This document shows, piece after piece, positions 44,994 to 54,157 of a stretch of 64,000 nucleotides of DNA. Origin of the DNA: an uncultured beta proteobacterium (GTDB taxonomy: Bacteria > Pseudomonadota > Gammaproteobacteria > Burkholderiales > Burkholderiaceae); the NCBI GenBank assembly GCA_903826775.1, contig CAIKFU010000023.1, positions 29,545-93,544 of the forward strand, in the 5' to 3' direction. The notes below the pieces were generated by a model. The model was not told the DNA's origin, made no database searches, and worked only from the letters and a program-made list of their open reading frames with translations. How positions within the stretch are numbered: position 1 is the first letter of the stretch; every line of letters starts with the position of its first letter. The position numbers were made by a program, and so were the translations under genes.

Positions 44994-46007
44994 CTATTCA
45001 GAGGTAATTTGAGCCTGCTTAATCAGCTTGCTCCAACGAACACGTTCAACAGCAACCATTGTTGCAAATTTTTCAGGCGTCCCAGGAATCGGTTCTGCCC
45101 CTAACTGGGCAAACCTCTCAACCACATCAGGGGAAACGATTGCCTTATTTAGTGCGCTATTCAAAATATTGACAACATCGGATGAAAGATTCTTGGGACC
45201 AAACAACCCAAACCAGGTACTAGATTCAAATTGGCCAAGCCCAAAATCCTTTCCGGCTTCTGCGATTGTCGGCACATTGGGCAATAATGGCGACCTCTTC
45301 ATGCTACCAACCCCAAGAGCGGTTAATTTTCCATCTTTAACTGGCTGCAAACTGGCAATCATGACATCAAATATGAGATGAACCTTCCCAGAAATTAAAT
45401 CCGGAAGAGCCAGCGCGGACCCCTTGTAAGGGACATGGACCATTTCAATCCCTGCATCGGCTTTTAAAGCCTCCGCATTTAATTGAATCACCGTTCCATT
45501 GCCGCTTGAGGCAAAGTTCAATTCTCCAGGATGGGCTTTGGCATACGCAATCAATTCTTTCAGCGTATTGATCGGTAGCGTCTTGGTTACTGTTAATAGG
45601 GCTGGAGAAACAACCCCGCCACCAATTGGAGTGAAATCCGTTTGGGTGTCATATGGTAACTTTTTAGTAAAACTTGGCGCAATAGAATGCGTGCTGCTAG
45701 ACGTAAAGAGTAACGTGTACCCATCCGAATTGGCATGTGCCGCTAAGCCAGCGCCAATGACCCCACCGGCTCCCGGATGATTTTCAACAACAACGGATTG
45801 ACCAAGTATTACCGTTAATCTTTGGGCGACTATTCTCGCTATCGCATCGGTTGCACCCCCCGGTGGAAACGGCACGATCATGGTAATAGGCTTACTTGGA
45901 TAGGCCAAAGTCTTATTTTGAGCAATGGCTTGCACGTTTAGCCCAATTGAGAATCCAATCAACACAATATAGCGACTAATAAGCAAGAAAATGGCGCGGT
46001 AATTCAT
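44994..46007 (-). CDS. Tripartite tricarboxylate transporter binding protein (Bug/TctC)
   Basis: From ATG 46007 this is a 337-residue periplasmic binding protein with a signal peptide (ending AIAQ). Bug-family hallmarks are YPSKPITMIVPFPPGGATDAIAR, VVENHPGAGGVIGAGLAAHA, and later VPYKGSALALPDLISGKVHLIFD. Such proteins capture carboxylated small molecules. No TctA/TctB membrane genes are nearby, so this is an orphan component, common in Burkholderiales. The open frame extends to 46073 without a plausible signal peptide. Its partner gene is the gamma-glutamyltransferase, so a gamma-glutamyl compound as ligand is conceivable. Confidence 0.88.
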   Translation of the reverse strand: MNYRAIFLLISRYIVLIGFSIGLNVQAIAQNKTLAYPSKPITMIVPFPPGGATDAIARIVAQRLTVILGQSVVVENHPGAGGVIGAGLAAHANSDGYTLLFTSSSTHSIAPSFTKKLPYDTQTDFTPIGGGVVSPALLTVTKTLPINTLKELIAYAKAHPGELNFASSGNGTVIQLNAEALKADAGIEMVHVPYKGSALALPDLISGKVHLIFDVMIASLQPVKDGKLTALGVGSMKRSPLLPNVPTIAEAGKDFGLGQFESSTWFGLFGPKNLSSDVVNILNSALNKAIVSPDVVERFAQLGAEPIPGTPEKFATMVAVERVRWSKLIKQAQITSE

Positions 46008-46319
46008 GTCTGTCCCCATGATTTTTGATGCAACCGTGTTGAAAAATTCATTAACCCATTCAGCAAGATTCAACTTCCACCTTCAGAATCGCTTGAAAAA
46101 TAGAGGCGCCAATAGCGCCCCTGACAGTTCATTTTACAGAAATCCGATACGAGGCAGTTTTCAAGAAATACTGGACTTCAATCTAACACCAAAATCACTT
46201 AATTCAGGCTACCATCCTTTTGACAGCATACTGAAGCAATCCAAGCAACAATTAAGTAAATTGCCTTTGTATTTCTTGTTTGTCGGACGTATGATAAAAG
46301 CTGACCAGAGGAGAAGACA
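46008..46319. other. Divergent intergenic region between the Bug gene and usp
   Basis: These 312 bases hold no supported gene. A short hairpin GGCGC/GCGCC (46105-46109 with 46115-46119) lies in the middle. The right part carries the usp promoter and ribosome binding site listed separately. The rest is unremarkable. Confidence 0.5.
46267..46295 (+). promoter_or_regulatory. Candidate sigma70 promoter of the usp gene
   Basis: A TTGTAT (46267-46272) and a TATGAT (46290-46295) are separated by 17 bases, close to consensus. A ribosome binding site AGAGGAGA follows about 13 bases later, before ATG 46320. Read by eye only. Confidence 0.5.
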
Positions 46320-46760
46320 ATGTTCACAAACCTACTAGTTCCCATAAGCGGGGACGTTATAACGAAAACTGAATTAAAGAAGGCGGCAAAAATAGCCAAA
46401 GCCGATAACGCCAAAATTACCTTAGCCTTCATCTCGGATCCTTTAGCTCCATATATCTATACGGAAAGCGTAAGTGGCTTGATGATTTCTGAGGCAAAGC
46501 ACAAAAAAGCCTGCGAGGTTTTTGCTAAAAAACTTTTTGCCAAAGCCAAAGCTGAGTTGGGCGATTCCATTAAAGTGGATGTTTGCCATATTGTTCATCC
46601 CAATATTGCCGATGGCATTTTAGAAGCTGCAAAAAAAGTAAAAGCCGATGCGATCGTCATGTCATCCCATAAGAGATCCGGTATTAAGGGGTTGTTCCTT
46701 CGAAGCGAGGCTCATGAAGTTGTTCTTCACAGCCCAATACCGGTGATCATTTTGAACTAA
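46320..46760 (+). CDS. Universal stress protein (UspA family)
   Basis: This 146-residue protein is of UspA type: MFTNLLVPISGD at the start, a central KADAIVMSSHKRSGIKGLFLRSEAHEVVLHSPIPV at the end (two blocks), with the nucleotide-binding pattern G-x2-G-x9-G partly kept. Members bind ATP or AMP and help in stress survival. It has a good AGAGGAGA ribosome binding site and probably its own promoter. Confidence 0.88.
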   Translation: MFTNLLVPISGDVITKTELKKAAKIAKADNAKITLAFISDPLAPYIYTESVSGLMISEAKHKKACEVFAKKLFAKAKAELGDSIKVDVCHIVHPNIADGILEAAKKVKADAIVMSSHKRSGIKGLFLRSEAHEVVLHSPIPVIILN

Positions 46761-46838
46761 GAAATCCGATTGGATTATTTAAGGCCTTCACAATCTTATT
46801 AACTTTAAAGTGTAGATTCCAATTCAAATCAAATTACC

Positions 46839-47663
46839 ATGTACAAATACATTCGTCATCTGATTGATCCGATACTAATAATACTGATGCTTGCACCGTT
46901 GGCTGCCTACCCACAACAAAAATCCATCGTCGTCTCTTCCACTACTTCAACTGAGCAATCCGGATTGTTTGGTTATATCCTTCCCGTCTTTGAAAAACAG
47001 TCTGGGATTCAAGTCAAAGTTGTGGCTGTAGGCACAGGTCAGGCACTCGATATTGGTCGTCGGGGCGATGCTGACGTGGTATTTGTCCACGACAAACCTG
47101 CCGAAGAGAAATTCGTAAGCGAGGGCTATGCCGAAAAACGCATCGAGGTGATGTACAACGACTTTATCCTGATTGGACCTAAATCTGATCCTGCCACGAT
47201 TGGCGGTGGAAGGGATATTGGAACGGCTTTGAAAAAAATCGCCAACAGCAAATCCCCATTTATTTCCCGGGGAGACAAGAGCGGCACAAACGCTGCGGAA
47301 TTGCGCTATTGGAAGGATGCAGGAATTGAGGTTTCTTCAGCATTACCTTGGTATAAAGACACCGGGTCTGGTATGGGCCCCGCATTAAATAGCGCCTCGG
47401 CAATGAACGGCTATATCCTGTCTGACCGGGCAACTTGGTTAACCTTCAAAAATCGAGGTCATCTGGCAATTTTGGTCGAGGGTGACCCAAAACTCTTTAA
47501 TCAATACGGAGTCATGCTGGTTAACCCCGTCAAGCACCCTCACGTCAAGTCGACTGAAGGCCAAGCATTCATTAATTGGCTCATCTCAACAGCAGGGCAG
47601 AATACGATCGCATCCTATAAAGTTGGTGGCGAGCAGTTATTTTTTCCGAATGCCAACAAGTAG
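46839..47663 (+). CDS. tupA: TupA-like tungstate/molybdate-type periplasmic binding protein
   Basis: This 274-residue protein has a signal peptide (about 1-25, ending AYPQ). The mature start SIVVSSTTSTEQSGLFGYIL is the TupA hallmark. Also characteristic are VVAVGTGQALDIGRRGDADVVFVHD, ISRGDKSGTNAAELRYW and TGSGMGPALNSASAMNGYIL. TupA captures tungstate (or molybdate) for the TupBC ABC transporter, but no tupB or tupC lies in the window. The IorAB-like molybdoenzyme about 12 kb away could be a user of the metal. Confidence 0.85.
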   Translation: MYKYIRHLIDPILIILMLAPLAAYPQQKSIVVSSTTSTEQSGLFGYILPVFEKQSGIQVKVVAVGTGQALDIGRRGDADVVFVHDKPAEEKFVSEGYAEKRIEVMYNDFILIGPKSDPATIGGGRDIGTALKKIANSKSPFISRGDKSGTNAAELRYWKDAGIEVSSALPWYKDTGSGMGPALNSASAMNGYILSDRATWLTFKNRGHLAILVEGDPKLFNQYGVMLVNPVKHPHVKSTEGQAFINWLISTAGQNTIASYKVGGEQLFFPNANK

Positions 47664-47798
47664 TTTTTATTGATGAATGGCCAATTTATTCATTGGGGTT
47701 TTAAACCCTTTATAGGAAATCCATGATTTAAATGCACGCGATATAACCGGATCACATCCGTGCACTATAAAAATATTGAAAATTAATAGCACACGTTT

Positions 47799-48788
47799 TT
47801 ATTGCAGCTCTAGATTTATTTTGGCCTGAAGAAATTCTCGCTCAAGACGATCCACAATTTGAGCCACATTGGGTGCATCCTCGATCAATCCCACGCCTTG
47901 ACCAGCCCCCCAGATATCCTTCCAAGCTTTCGCCTCTGATTTGTCTTTGCTAGGCTTCGGTGAGGCATTCAGGTCTAGTTGCTTGGATTGAATTGCTGGT
48001 AAATTTTTGGGGTCCAAACCCGAATTGATAATGCTTTGCTGTATGTAGTTGCCGTGGATTCCCGTAAAGTAGTCCGTATAGACAATGTCTGCAGCTTGCG
48101 CGTTCACTATGGCCTGCTTGTATTCGACGTTGGCATGAGCCTCCTGGCTGGCAATAAAACGTGTCCCAATATACGCAAAATCTGCACCCATCGCCAGAGC
48201 AGCCAGAACCGCTTGACCGGTGGAAATCGAACCTGACAAGGCAATAGGCCCTTGGTACATTTTTCGAACCTCCCCCACCAGCGCGAAGGGGGACAATGTA
48301 CCGGCGTGTCCCCCCGCTCCTGCGGCAACCAATATTAAACCGTCAACGCCTGCCTCAAGCGCTTTTTCAGCATGGCGAATATTGATCACATCATGCAGGA
48401 CAATTCCTCCATAACTGTGAACCGCATCAATAATTTCCTTAATCGGGGCGCGCAAACTGGTTATGTAAACGGGTACACGATGCTTTACACAGGTCCTCAT
48501 ATCCTGCTCAAGACGGGTATTTGATGCGTGAACAATTTGATTGACTGCAATAGGGCCAACTTTTACGCCCGGATTAGCCAAGTGAAACTGCTTTAATTCT
48601 TCTTTAATTTTTGACAACCATTCATCCAGAACCTCTGGAGATCTTGCGTTCAAAGCCGGGAAAGATCCAACGATGCCCGCCTTGCATTGAGCCAAAACAA
48701 GATCTGGATAACTTACGATAAACATCGGCGCGGAAATAATCGGCAGACGCAATCCTTGCAAAACAAGGGGAATATTGGTATTACTCAT
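47799..48788 (-). CDS. Nitronate monooxygenase-like FMN protein
   Basis: This 329-residue TIM-barrel flavoprotein is of the nitronate monooxygenase/2-nitropropane dioxygenase type. Landmarks are LPIISAPMFIVSYPDLV, GIVGSFPALNARS, VNQIVHASNTRL, VLHDVINIRHAEKALEAGVDGLILVAAGAGGHAG (in two parts) and GADFAYIGTRFIASQEA. It oxidises alkyl nitronates or related activated carbonyl compounds. The start overlaps the acyl-CoA ligase stop by 4 bases, so the two are co-translated. The link to fatty acid metabolism is unclear. Confidence 0.88.
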   Translation of the reverse strand: MSNTNIPLVLQGLRLPIISAPMFIVSYPDLVLAQCKAGIVGSFPALNARSPEVLDEWLSKIKEELKQFHLANPGVKVGPIAVNQIVHASNTRLEQDMRTCVKHRVPVYITSLRAPIKEIIDAVHSYGGIVLHDVINIRHAEKALEAGVDGLILVAAGAGGHAGTLSPFALVGEVRKMYQGPIALSGSISTGQAVLAALAMGADFAYIGTRFIASQEAHANVEYKQAIVNAQAADIVYTDYFTGIHGNYIQQSIINSGLDPKNLPAIQSKQLDLNASPKPSKDKSEAKAWKDIWGAGQGVGLIEDAPNVAQIVDRLEREFLQAKINLELQ

Positions 48789-50458
48789 GCGTTTCTTAAC
48801 TCTCTTCTTAGAATTTTTCCGACATTGGTCTTGGGGAGTTCATTTCTAAAAACAATGAATTTTGGCCTCTTATAATTGGTAAGTTCTGCTTTGCAATACA
48901 ACGCCACCTGCTCCTCAGTCAAATTCAAATCGCTTCGCACAATAAACAGTTTCACCGCCTCTCCTGTGTCATCGCTAGGAACGCCAATAACCGCGCATTC
49001 CAGTACGCCAGGCAGCAAGGAAACGACCTCCTCCAATTCATTTGGGAACACTTTAAAACCGGATACGACAATCATGTCTTTTTTGCGATCAACAATCTTC
49101 ACGTAACCATTCTCATCCATGATGCCGATATCGCCAGATTTAAAGAAGCCATCCGATGTGATACTGTGGGCGGTATCGTCAGGTTTATTCCAATAACCGG
49201 CCATTACTTGAGGGCCTCTAATACAAATCTCCCCCGATTCCCCGAACGGAACATCGATTCCATCCTCGCCAACAATGACCACTTCTGTGCTTGGAACAGG
49301 CAGGCCAATATGGCCCGTGTACTTCTCAATCAATGGTGAATTCACGCAAGCAACGGGGGATGTCTCAGATAAACCGTAGCCTTCTGCAATTGGTACGCCG
49401 GTTAAGGCCTGCCATTGATCAGCAACGACTTTTTGCACCGCCATACCCCCGCCAATAGTGACTAATAAATTGGGCAACTTCACTTTGGAAAAATCCGGAT
49501 GGTGGATTAAGGCATTGAATAGGGTATTGACGGCCGGGAATATATTGATATTCGGGTGATTGGAAAGTAACTTTATAAAGCCGGGTATATCGCGTGGGTT
49601 GGGAACCAAAATCACTAACCCCCCTTTTCGAGCGCCCACCATTGCGCACGCAGTCAAGGCAAAAATATGATAGAGCGGTAACGCGCATAAAAACACCAAT
49701 TGCTCAACCTTCTTCTTTTTCAACGCAGGCTCAAGCCACTCTTCAACTTGAAGGACATTTGCCAAAATATTCTTGTGCAATAAAATGGCGCCTTTTGATA
49801 CTCCAGTAGTTCCACCGGTGTACTGTAAAAACGCAATATCCTCCAATCGCAAATCGACGGGAGTATGGCCCAATTGTTTTCCCATTTCCAATGCGCTTTT
49901 AAAACGAATATGCCCCGGGATACTCCATTCGGGAACGGCCTTTTTTATATTGCGTACAGCAAAATCAACCAACATACCCTTTAGGCCAATTAATTCGCCC
50001 AAACTCGTTACAACCACTTGCTTCACCTTCAAGTGTTCGGCAACTGCTTGATACACATGGGCGAAATTTTCTAAAATGATCAACACCGAAGCGCCGCTAT
50101 CTTTTAACTGATACTCCAGTTCGCGAGCGGTATACAGTGGATTCACATTTACTACAACATAGCCAGCGCGCAATATTCCGATCATCGCAACCTGAAACTC
50201 AATCACGTTTGGCAACATCAAAGCAACTCTGGATCCAGCTTCCAAACCCAGGCTTTGCAAATAACCGGCAAAAGATTTCGAATACACATCCAATTGGCGA
50301 TAGGTAATGAATTTACCCATATACTCGCAAGCGTTTCGATTGGGAAATTGTGCAAACGATTGCTCGAACATATCCACTAGGGAATCAAATTTTGAAACAT
50401 CGATTTCGTAGGGGACCCCTTCAGGGTAACTCTTTAACCAGGGCTTACTCGGATTCAT
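48785..50458 (-). CDS. Long-chain acyl-CoA ligase (FadD-like)
   Basis: This 557-residue AMP-forming enzyme activates fatty acids to acyl-CoA. Landmarks are the P-loop FLQYTGGTTGVSKGAIL (about residue 215), EGYGLSETSPVAC, GYWNKPDDTAHSI, DGFFKSGDIGIMDENGYV and VDRKKDMIVVSGFKVFPNE. Its length matches FadD. It feeds the beta-oxidation genes on the other strand after the TetR gene. The protein overlaps the nitronate monooxygenase gene by 4 bases. Confidence 0.92.
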   Translation of the reverse strand: MNPSKPWLKSYPEGVPYEIDVSKFDSLVDMFEQSFAQFPNRNACEYMGKFITYRQLDVYSKSFAGYLQSLGLEAGSRVALMLPNVIEFQVAMIGILRAGYVVVNVNPLYTARELEYQLKDSGASVLIILENFAHVYQAVAEHLKVKQVVVTSLGELIGLKGMLVDFAVRNIKKAVPEWSIPGHIRFKSALEMGKQLGHTPVDLRLEDIAFLQYTGGTTGVSKGAILLHKNILANVLQVEEWLEPALKKKKVEQLVFLCALPLYHIFALTACAMVGARKGGLVILVPNPRDIPGFIKLLSNHPNINIFPAVNTLFNALIHHPDFSKVKLPNLLVTIGGGMAVQKVVADQWQALTGVPIAEGYGLSETSPVACVNSPLIEKYTGHIGLPVPSTEVVIVGEDGIDVPFGESGEICIRGPQVMAGYWNKPDDTAHSITSDGFFKSGDIGIMDENGYVKIVDRKKDMIVVSGFKVFPNELEEVVSLLPGVLECAVIGVPSDDTGEAVKLFIVRSDLNLTEEQVALYCKAELTNYKRPKFIVFRNELPKTNVGKILRRELRNA

Positions 50459-50562
50459 ATCACAATCTCGTAAAAAGAAATTTTATTGGGCATTGACACA
50501 GCGTGGTATTTGTCAAACCCTAAATGCGCCTTAAATATTAAAATAAGTGCAACTAGAAAAAA

Positions 50563-50586
50563 TTACGCCCTCAAACGAGGGCGTAA
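50563..50586 (-). terminator. Rho-independent terminator of the outer-membrane protein gene
   Basis: TTACGCCCTC (50563-50572) pairs perfectly with GAGGGCGTAA (50577-50586) around AAAC. On the minus strand the stem is followed by TTTTTTC. It ends the gene at 50623-51396. The stem and loop sequence closely resemble the terminator at 1289-1310. Confidence 0.82.
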
Positions 50587-50622
50587 CCAAATCATCAAAC
50601 AATAACTAAATTACTTGACTCA

Positions 50623-51396
50623 TTAGAACCGGTAGCCTACGCCAACCAAGAGATCAAGTCCATTACCTTTAACGGTCATACCGGTTACGGCGGTTCCTGT
50701 TGTAGTGGTTTGCGATATTGTTTGGCTGCCATACATACCGTAATTCACTTCACCGAAGGCGTACACGGAAGAAGTTACCATCTGCTTATAGCCTATGCCC
50801 AATGTGAAGCCGGTTAAGTTGGTAGAGTTATAAGGAAGAACGGGGCTCGATAATCCGATGGTGGCACCAGTGTAGCCAACCTTAGCGTAGGCCAAGCGGT
50901 CTTTATCAATCGTGTACCCAGGGGTCAAGACAATACTGTAGAGATTTTTAATATTGTAAGAAGCCGTAGTACTAGCACCAGCGACAGCTTTAGTGCCTAA
51001 CCCACCATTAATAGTTGTAGGTGCGATATTTAAGACTCCGGTCGCCCCAGAACTTGCTCCTGGATAATAGGTGGCAGCTAAACCCAAAACATAACTTTCG
51101 TTAATACCCCAGTTATATCCTAGGGCTAAATTTACAAGACCAGTGCTAATGTTATTCACACTACTTGCTGAAGTAGTTTGGGATATCGTTGCAGGATATC
51201 CAAAGGATGGTAATGGCGAAGGCGTAGCTGTTGTCGCAGTACCACCGCCAATGGAAGGCATAAAACTTCCATAACCAACACCTATTTGCCCATAAGCACC
51301 TTCCCAAGCATTCGCCTTTGATGATTGGGCCATTGCTGAAGTAGTTGCAATACTGGCCAAGGCCAAGGCCAATGCGCTAATTTTGAATCGATTCAT
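50623..51396 (-). CDS. Small outer-membrane beta-barrel protein
   Basis: This 257-residue protein has a signal peptide (about 1-23, ending AMAQ). The barrel domain starts WEGAYGQIGVGYGSF and ends in the strand LDLLVGVGYRF, with the terminal Phe of outer-membrane barrels. Intervening strands are separated by Ser/Thr/Gly-rich loops. It fits the porin-like small barrel (OmpW/opacity-type) group, but no ligand is evident. It is monocistronic with a strong terminator. It diverges from the fatty-acid regulator gene. Confidence 0.78.
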   Translation of the reverse strand: MNRFKISALALALASIATTSAMAQSSKANAWEGAYGQIGVGYGSFMPSIGGGTATTATPSPLPSFGYPATISQTTSASSVNNISTGLVNLALGYNWGINESYVLGLAATYYPGASSGATGVLNIAPTTINGGLGTKAVAGASTTASYNIKNLYSIVLTPGYTIDKDRLAYAKVGYTGATIGLSSPVLPYNSTNLTGFTLGIGYKQMVTSSVYAFGEVNYGMYGSQTISQTTTTGTAVTGMTVKGNGLDLLVGVGYRF

Positions 51397-51611
51397 GTCT
51401 CTTCCTCGCTGAATTAATCGTTATGTATTTAATTGCTACAGGACTTACTTTATAGGTATTTTTGAATATTTATAGTTCGGGTTTTCCCGAAAATTATTGC
51501 TGTATTGCACAAATTATTCTAGGTTTTATATTCAAATTGAGCTAAGAACCTTTTAATACCTAGCGTATTGGGGTTAAATTATTTTTTACCGGCATTTATT
51601 TTACAAATACT

Positions 51612-51641
51612 TTCGTGTAATATAAACGAACGATCGTATTA
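51612..51641 (+). promoter_or_regulatory. Candidate TetR-type operator upstream of the regulator gene
   Basis: Two overlapping symmetrical elements are seen: TTCGT at 51612-51616 with ACGAA at 51626-51630, and a core AACGAACGATCGTAT at 51625-51639 around the palindrome ACGATCGT. They lie 35-64 bases before the TetR start in a promoter-like AT-rich stretch. TetR-family fatty-acid regulators commonly bind such sites next to their own gene. This is inference from symmetry and position. Confidence 0.45.
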
Positions 51642-51675
51642 TTTTTACAACAAACTGTAGCTATTGAGAAAGCCC

Positions 51676-52308
51676 ATGCTTGCACAGAGGATGAATCAGC
51701 GAATTTTAAGTGAGCCAAAAAAAGGATCACTCACCAAATCATTAATCGTTCGGGCCGCTCTAGAAATAGCTAGCAAATCTGGGCTTGAGGGGCTAACCAT
51801 TGGCAATATTGCGGACACCGTGACGATGAGCAAAAGCGGTGTCTTTGCTCACTTTGGTTCACGAGAAGAACTGCAAGTGGCGGTCATTCGTGAGTACTAC
51901 CAACAATTCGAAGAGTTGGTATTTAAACCCGCCCTATCAAAACCTAAAGGGCTGCCCCGTCTACGTCACATGATTAACACCTGGCTCAAGATAAGCGTTG
52001 GCGATGAAACATCCAGCTGTTTTTTTATAGCTGGCGCTGTCGAATACGATGACCGTCCTGGTATGGTACGGGATGAACTCGTATGGAGCGTGGAAAACTG
52101 GAGATCAGCACTCCTAAGGGCGATTAAAGAAGCTATTACTGCCGGTCATTTAAAACGGTCCGTCAATTCAGAAACCCTTTTGTTTCAACTTTATAGCACG
52201 GTACTCGGAGCGCACCATGATTCACGTTTTTTACAAAATCCGAAGAGTTTAGTTTTAGCAAAAAAGCTGATTAAAGACATCTTTACCAACAATCAAGCAG
52301 ATCAATAA
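51676..52308 (+). CDS. TetR-family regulator of the fatty-acid degradation genes
   Basis: This 210-residue regulator has the TetR helix-turn-helix at about residues 20-60 (IVRAALEIASKSGLEGLTIG, MSKSGVFAHFGSREELQVAV). A ligand-binding helical domain follows and includes FKPALSKPKGLPRLRHMINTW and CFFIAGAVEYDDRPG. The latter is seen in regulators next to acyl-CoA genes. I chose ATG 51676; the frame opens with TTG 51664, and ATG 51691 is also possible. It precedes the acyl-CoA dehydrogenase gene by 51 bases and probably represses the operon until an acyl-CoA binds. Confidence 0.85.
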   Translation: MLAQRMNQRILSEPKKGSLTKSLIVRAALEIASKSGLEGLTIGNIADTVTMSKSGVFAHFGSREELQVAVIREYYQQFEELVFKPALSKPKGLPRLRHMINTWLKISVGDETSSCFFIAGAVEYDDRPGMVRDELVWSVENWRSALLRAIKEAITAGHLKRSVNSETLLFQLYSTVLGAHHDSRFLQNPKSLVLAKKLIKDIFTNNQADQ

Positions 52309-52359
52309 GCTCACACTAACAATCTTTTTTAATATTTTTCTATCTTTACTGGAATCATC

Positions 52360-54147
52360 ATGCCTCAATACAACCCTCCCCTACGCGACATTCAATTCGT
52401 TATTCACGAACTTTTGAATGCGGATAAAACTTTTGCAACCTTGCCTTCTTACCAGGAGGTGGACAAAGACACTATCAACCAAATTATTGAAGAGGCTGGA
52501 AAATTTGCCAGTGAAATTGCCTTTCCTTTAAATCAAGTAGGTGATAAGGAAGGCTGCACACGTCATGATGATGGCTCGGTTACCACCCCTACTGGCTTTA
52601 AAGAGGCTTACAAGCAGTTTGTCGAAAGTGGTTGGCCTGCATTGTCTTGCGATCCAGAATATGGAGGTCAAGGATTACCCCAACTGCTAAATAGCGCTCT
52701 GTATGAAACACTAAATTCCGCAAACCAGTCGTGGTCAATGTACCCGGGCTTATCGCATGGCGCATATGAATGTTTACATGCGCATGGAACACCAGAGCAG
52801 AAGAAAATTTACCTTGAGAAACTGGTATCCGGTCATTGGACCGGCACGATGTGTCTTACCGAACCCCAATGCGGAACCGATCTGGGAATATTAAAAACTA
52901 AGGCAGACCCTTTGGCCGATGGAAGCTATTCCATTAACGGCACGAAGATTTTTATCTCCAGCGGAGAACATGACCTAACTGAAAATATTGTTCACTTAGT
53001 GCTCGCTCGTCTTCCCGACTCCCCTAAGGGAACAAAAGGAATCTCATTATTCGCTGTACCCAAGTTCTTAGTAAATAACGATGGCTCTATCGGCATTAAC
53101 AATAAAGTCACCTGCGGATCTATCGAGCATAAAATGGGGATCCATGGAAATTCAACATGCGTCATGAACTTTGATGGCGCTATTGGCACCCTAGTAGGTG
53201 AACCCCATAAAGGCCTAAATGCCATGTTCGTTATGATGAATGCCGCTCGCCTTGGCGTTGGTATGCAAGGCCTTGGCTTGACCGAAGTTGCTTATCAAAA
53301 TTCTGCGGCATACGCTAAAGATCGCCTGCAGATGCGCAGCTTGACTGGCGCCAAAGCGCCGGAAAAAGCCGCTGATCCAATCATTGTTCATCCGGATGTC
53401 CGCAGAATGCTGCTGACCCAAAGAGCCTATGCTGAAGGCGGTCGTGCATTTGCATATTGGGTAGCGCTCATGATTGATACTGAACTGAATCACCCTGACG
53501 AAAAAGTGCGTAAAGACACGGGTGATCTGGTCACCCTCCTCACCCCCATTATTAAAGCCTTTTTAACCGACAACGCTTTCACGGCTACCAATGAAGGCAT
53601 GCAAGTCTTTGGCGGACATGGCTATATTGCGGAATGGGGTATGGAGCAATATGTACGCGATGCTCGTATCAATATGATTTATGAAGGTACCAATACCATC
53701 CAATCCCTAGACCTCTTAGGTCGAAAGGTACTGGGCGACATGGGAGCGAAACTTCGCAAATTCGGCAAGATAGTGGAAGCTTTTATTGAAGAAGAAGGCG
53801 TGCGCAAAGAGATGAAGGAGTTTATTGATCCGCTTGCGGATATTGCCAGCAAAGTTGAAAAACTCACAAAAGAAATTGGCATGAAAGCCATGATGAATCA
53901 TGAAGAAGTAGGTTCTGCGGCAGTACCTTATCTTCGCACCGTTGGTCACTTGGTGTATTCCTATCTTTTTGCCCGCATGGCCAAAATTGCCCTAAGCAAT
54001 AAATCCAGCGGGGATCCGTTTTATCAAGCCAAGCTGGCAACGGCTCGTTTTTACTTTGCAAAGTTACTTCCTGAAACTGCCGCTCTGATTCGCCAAGCAC
54101 GTGCGGGCTCAAGCTCATTAATGGCATTACCTGCTGACCTTTTCTGA
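52360..54147 (+). CDS. Acyl-CoA dehydrogenase (long form)
   Basis: This 595-residue FAD enzyme carries out the first step of beta-oxidation. Visible blocks are AFPLNQVGDKEGCTRHDDGS, an N-terminal helical domain, GTMCLTEPQCGTDLGILKTKA (substrate-flavin motif), HGNSTCVMNFDGAIG, and GGHGYIAEWGMEQYVRDARI with IYEGTNTIQSLDLLGRK, where the Glu is the probable catalytic base. A C-terminal extension is typical of the long form (about 595 residues). It heads a run of beta-oxidation genes after the TetR regulator; the next gene starts 10 bases later. Confidence 0.93.
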   Translation: MPQYNPPLRDIQFVIHELLNADKTFATLPSYQEVDKDTINQIIEEAGKFASEIAFPLNQVGDKEGCTRHDDGSVTTPTGFKEAYKQFVESGWPALSCDPEYGGQGLPQLLNSALYETLNSANQSWSMYPGLSHGAYECLHAHGTPEQKKIYLEKLVSGHWTGTMCLTEPQCGTDLGILKTKADPLADGSYSINGTKIFISSGEHDLTENIVHLVLARLPDSPKGTKGISLFAVPKFLVNNDGSIGINNKVTCGSIEHKMGIHGNSTCVMNFDGAIGTLVGEPHKGLNAMFVMMNAARLGVGMQGLGLTEVAYQNSAAYAKDRLQMRSLTGAKAPEKAADPIIVHPDVRRMLLTQRAYAEGGRAFAYWVALMIDTELNHPDEKVRKDTGDLVTLLTPIIKAFLTDNAFTATNEGMQVFGGHGYIAEWGMEQYVRDARINMIYEGTNTIQSLDLLGRKVLGDMGAKLRKFGKIVEAFIEEEGVRKEMKEFIDPLADIASKVEKLTKEIGMKAMMNHEEVGSAAVPYLRTVGHLVYSYLFARMAKIALSNKSSGDPFYQAKLATARFYFAKLLPETAALIRQARAGSSSLMALPADLF

Positions 54148-54157
54148 AAGATTTGAT

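Noticed and set aside
1289..50586. Similar hairpins at 1289-1310 and 50563-50586 as copies of a mobile repeat
   Set aside because: Both are terminators placed correctly after genes; the shared GCCCTC/GAGGGC core is short and common in terminators of this kind of genome.
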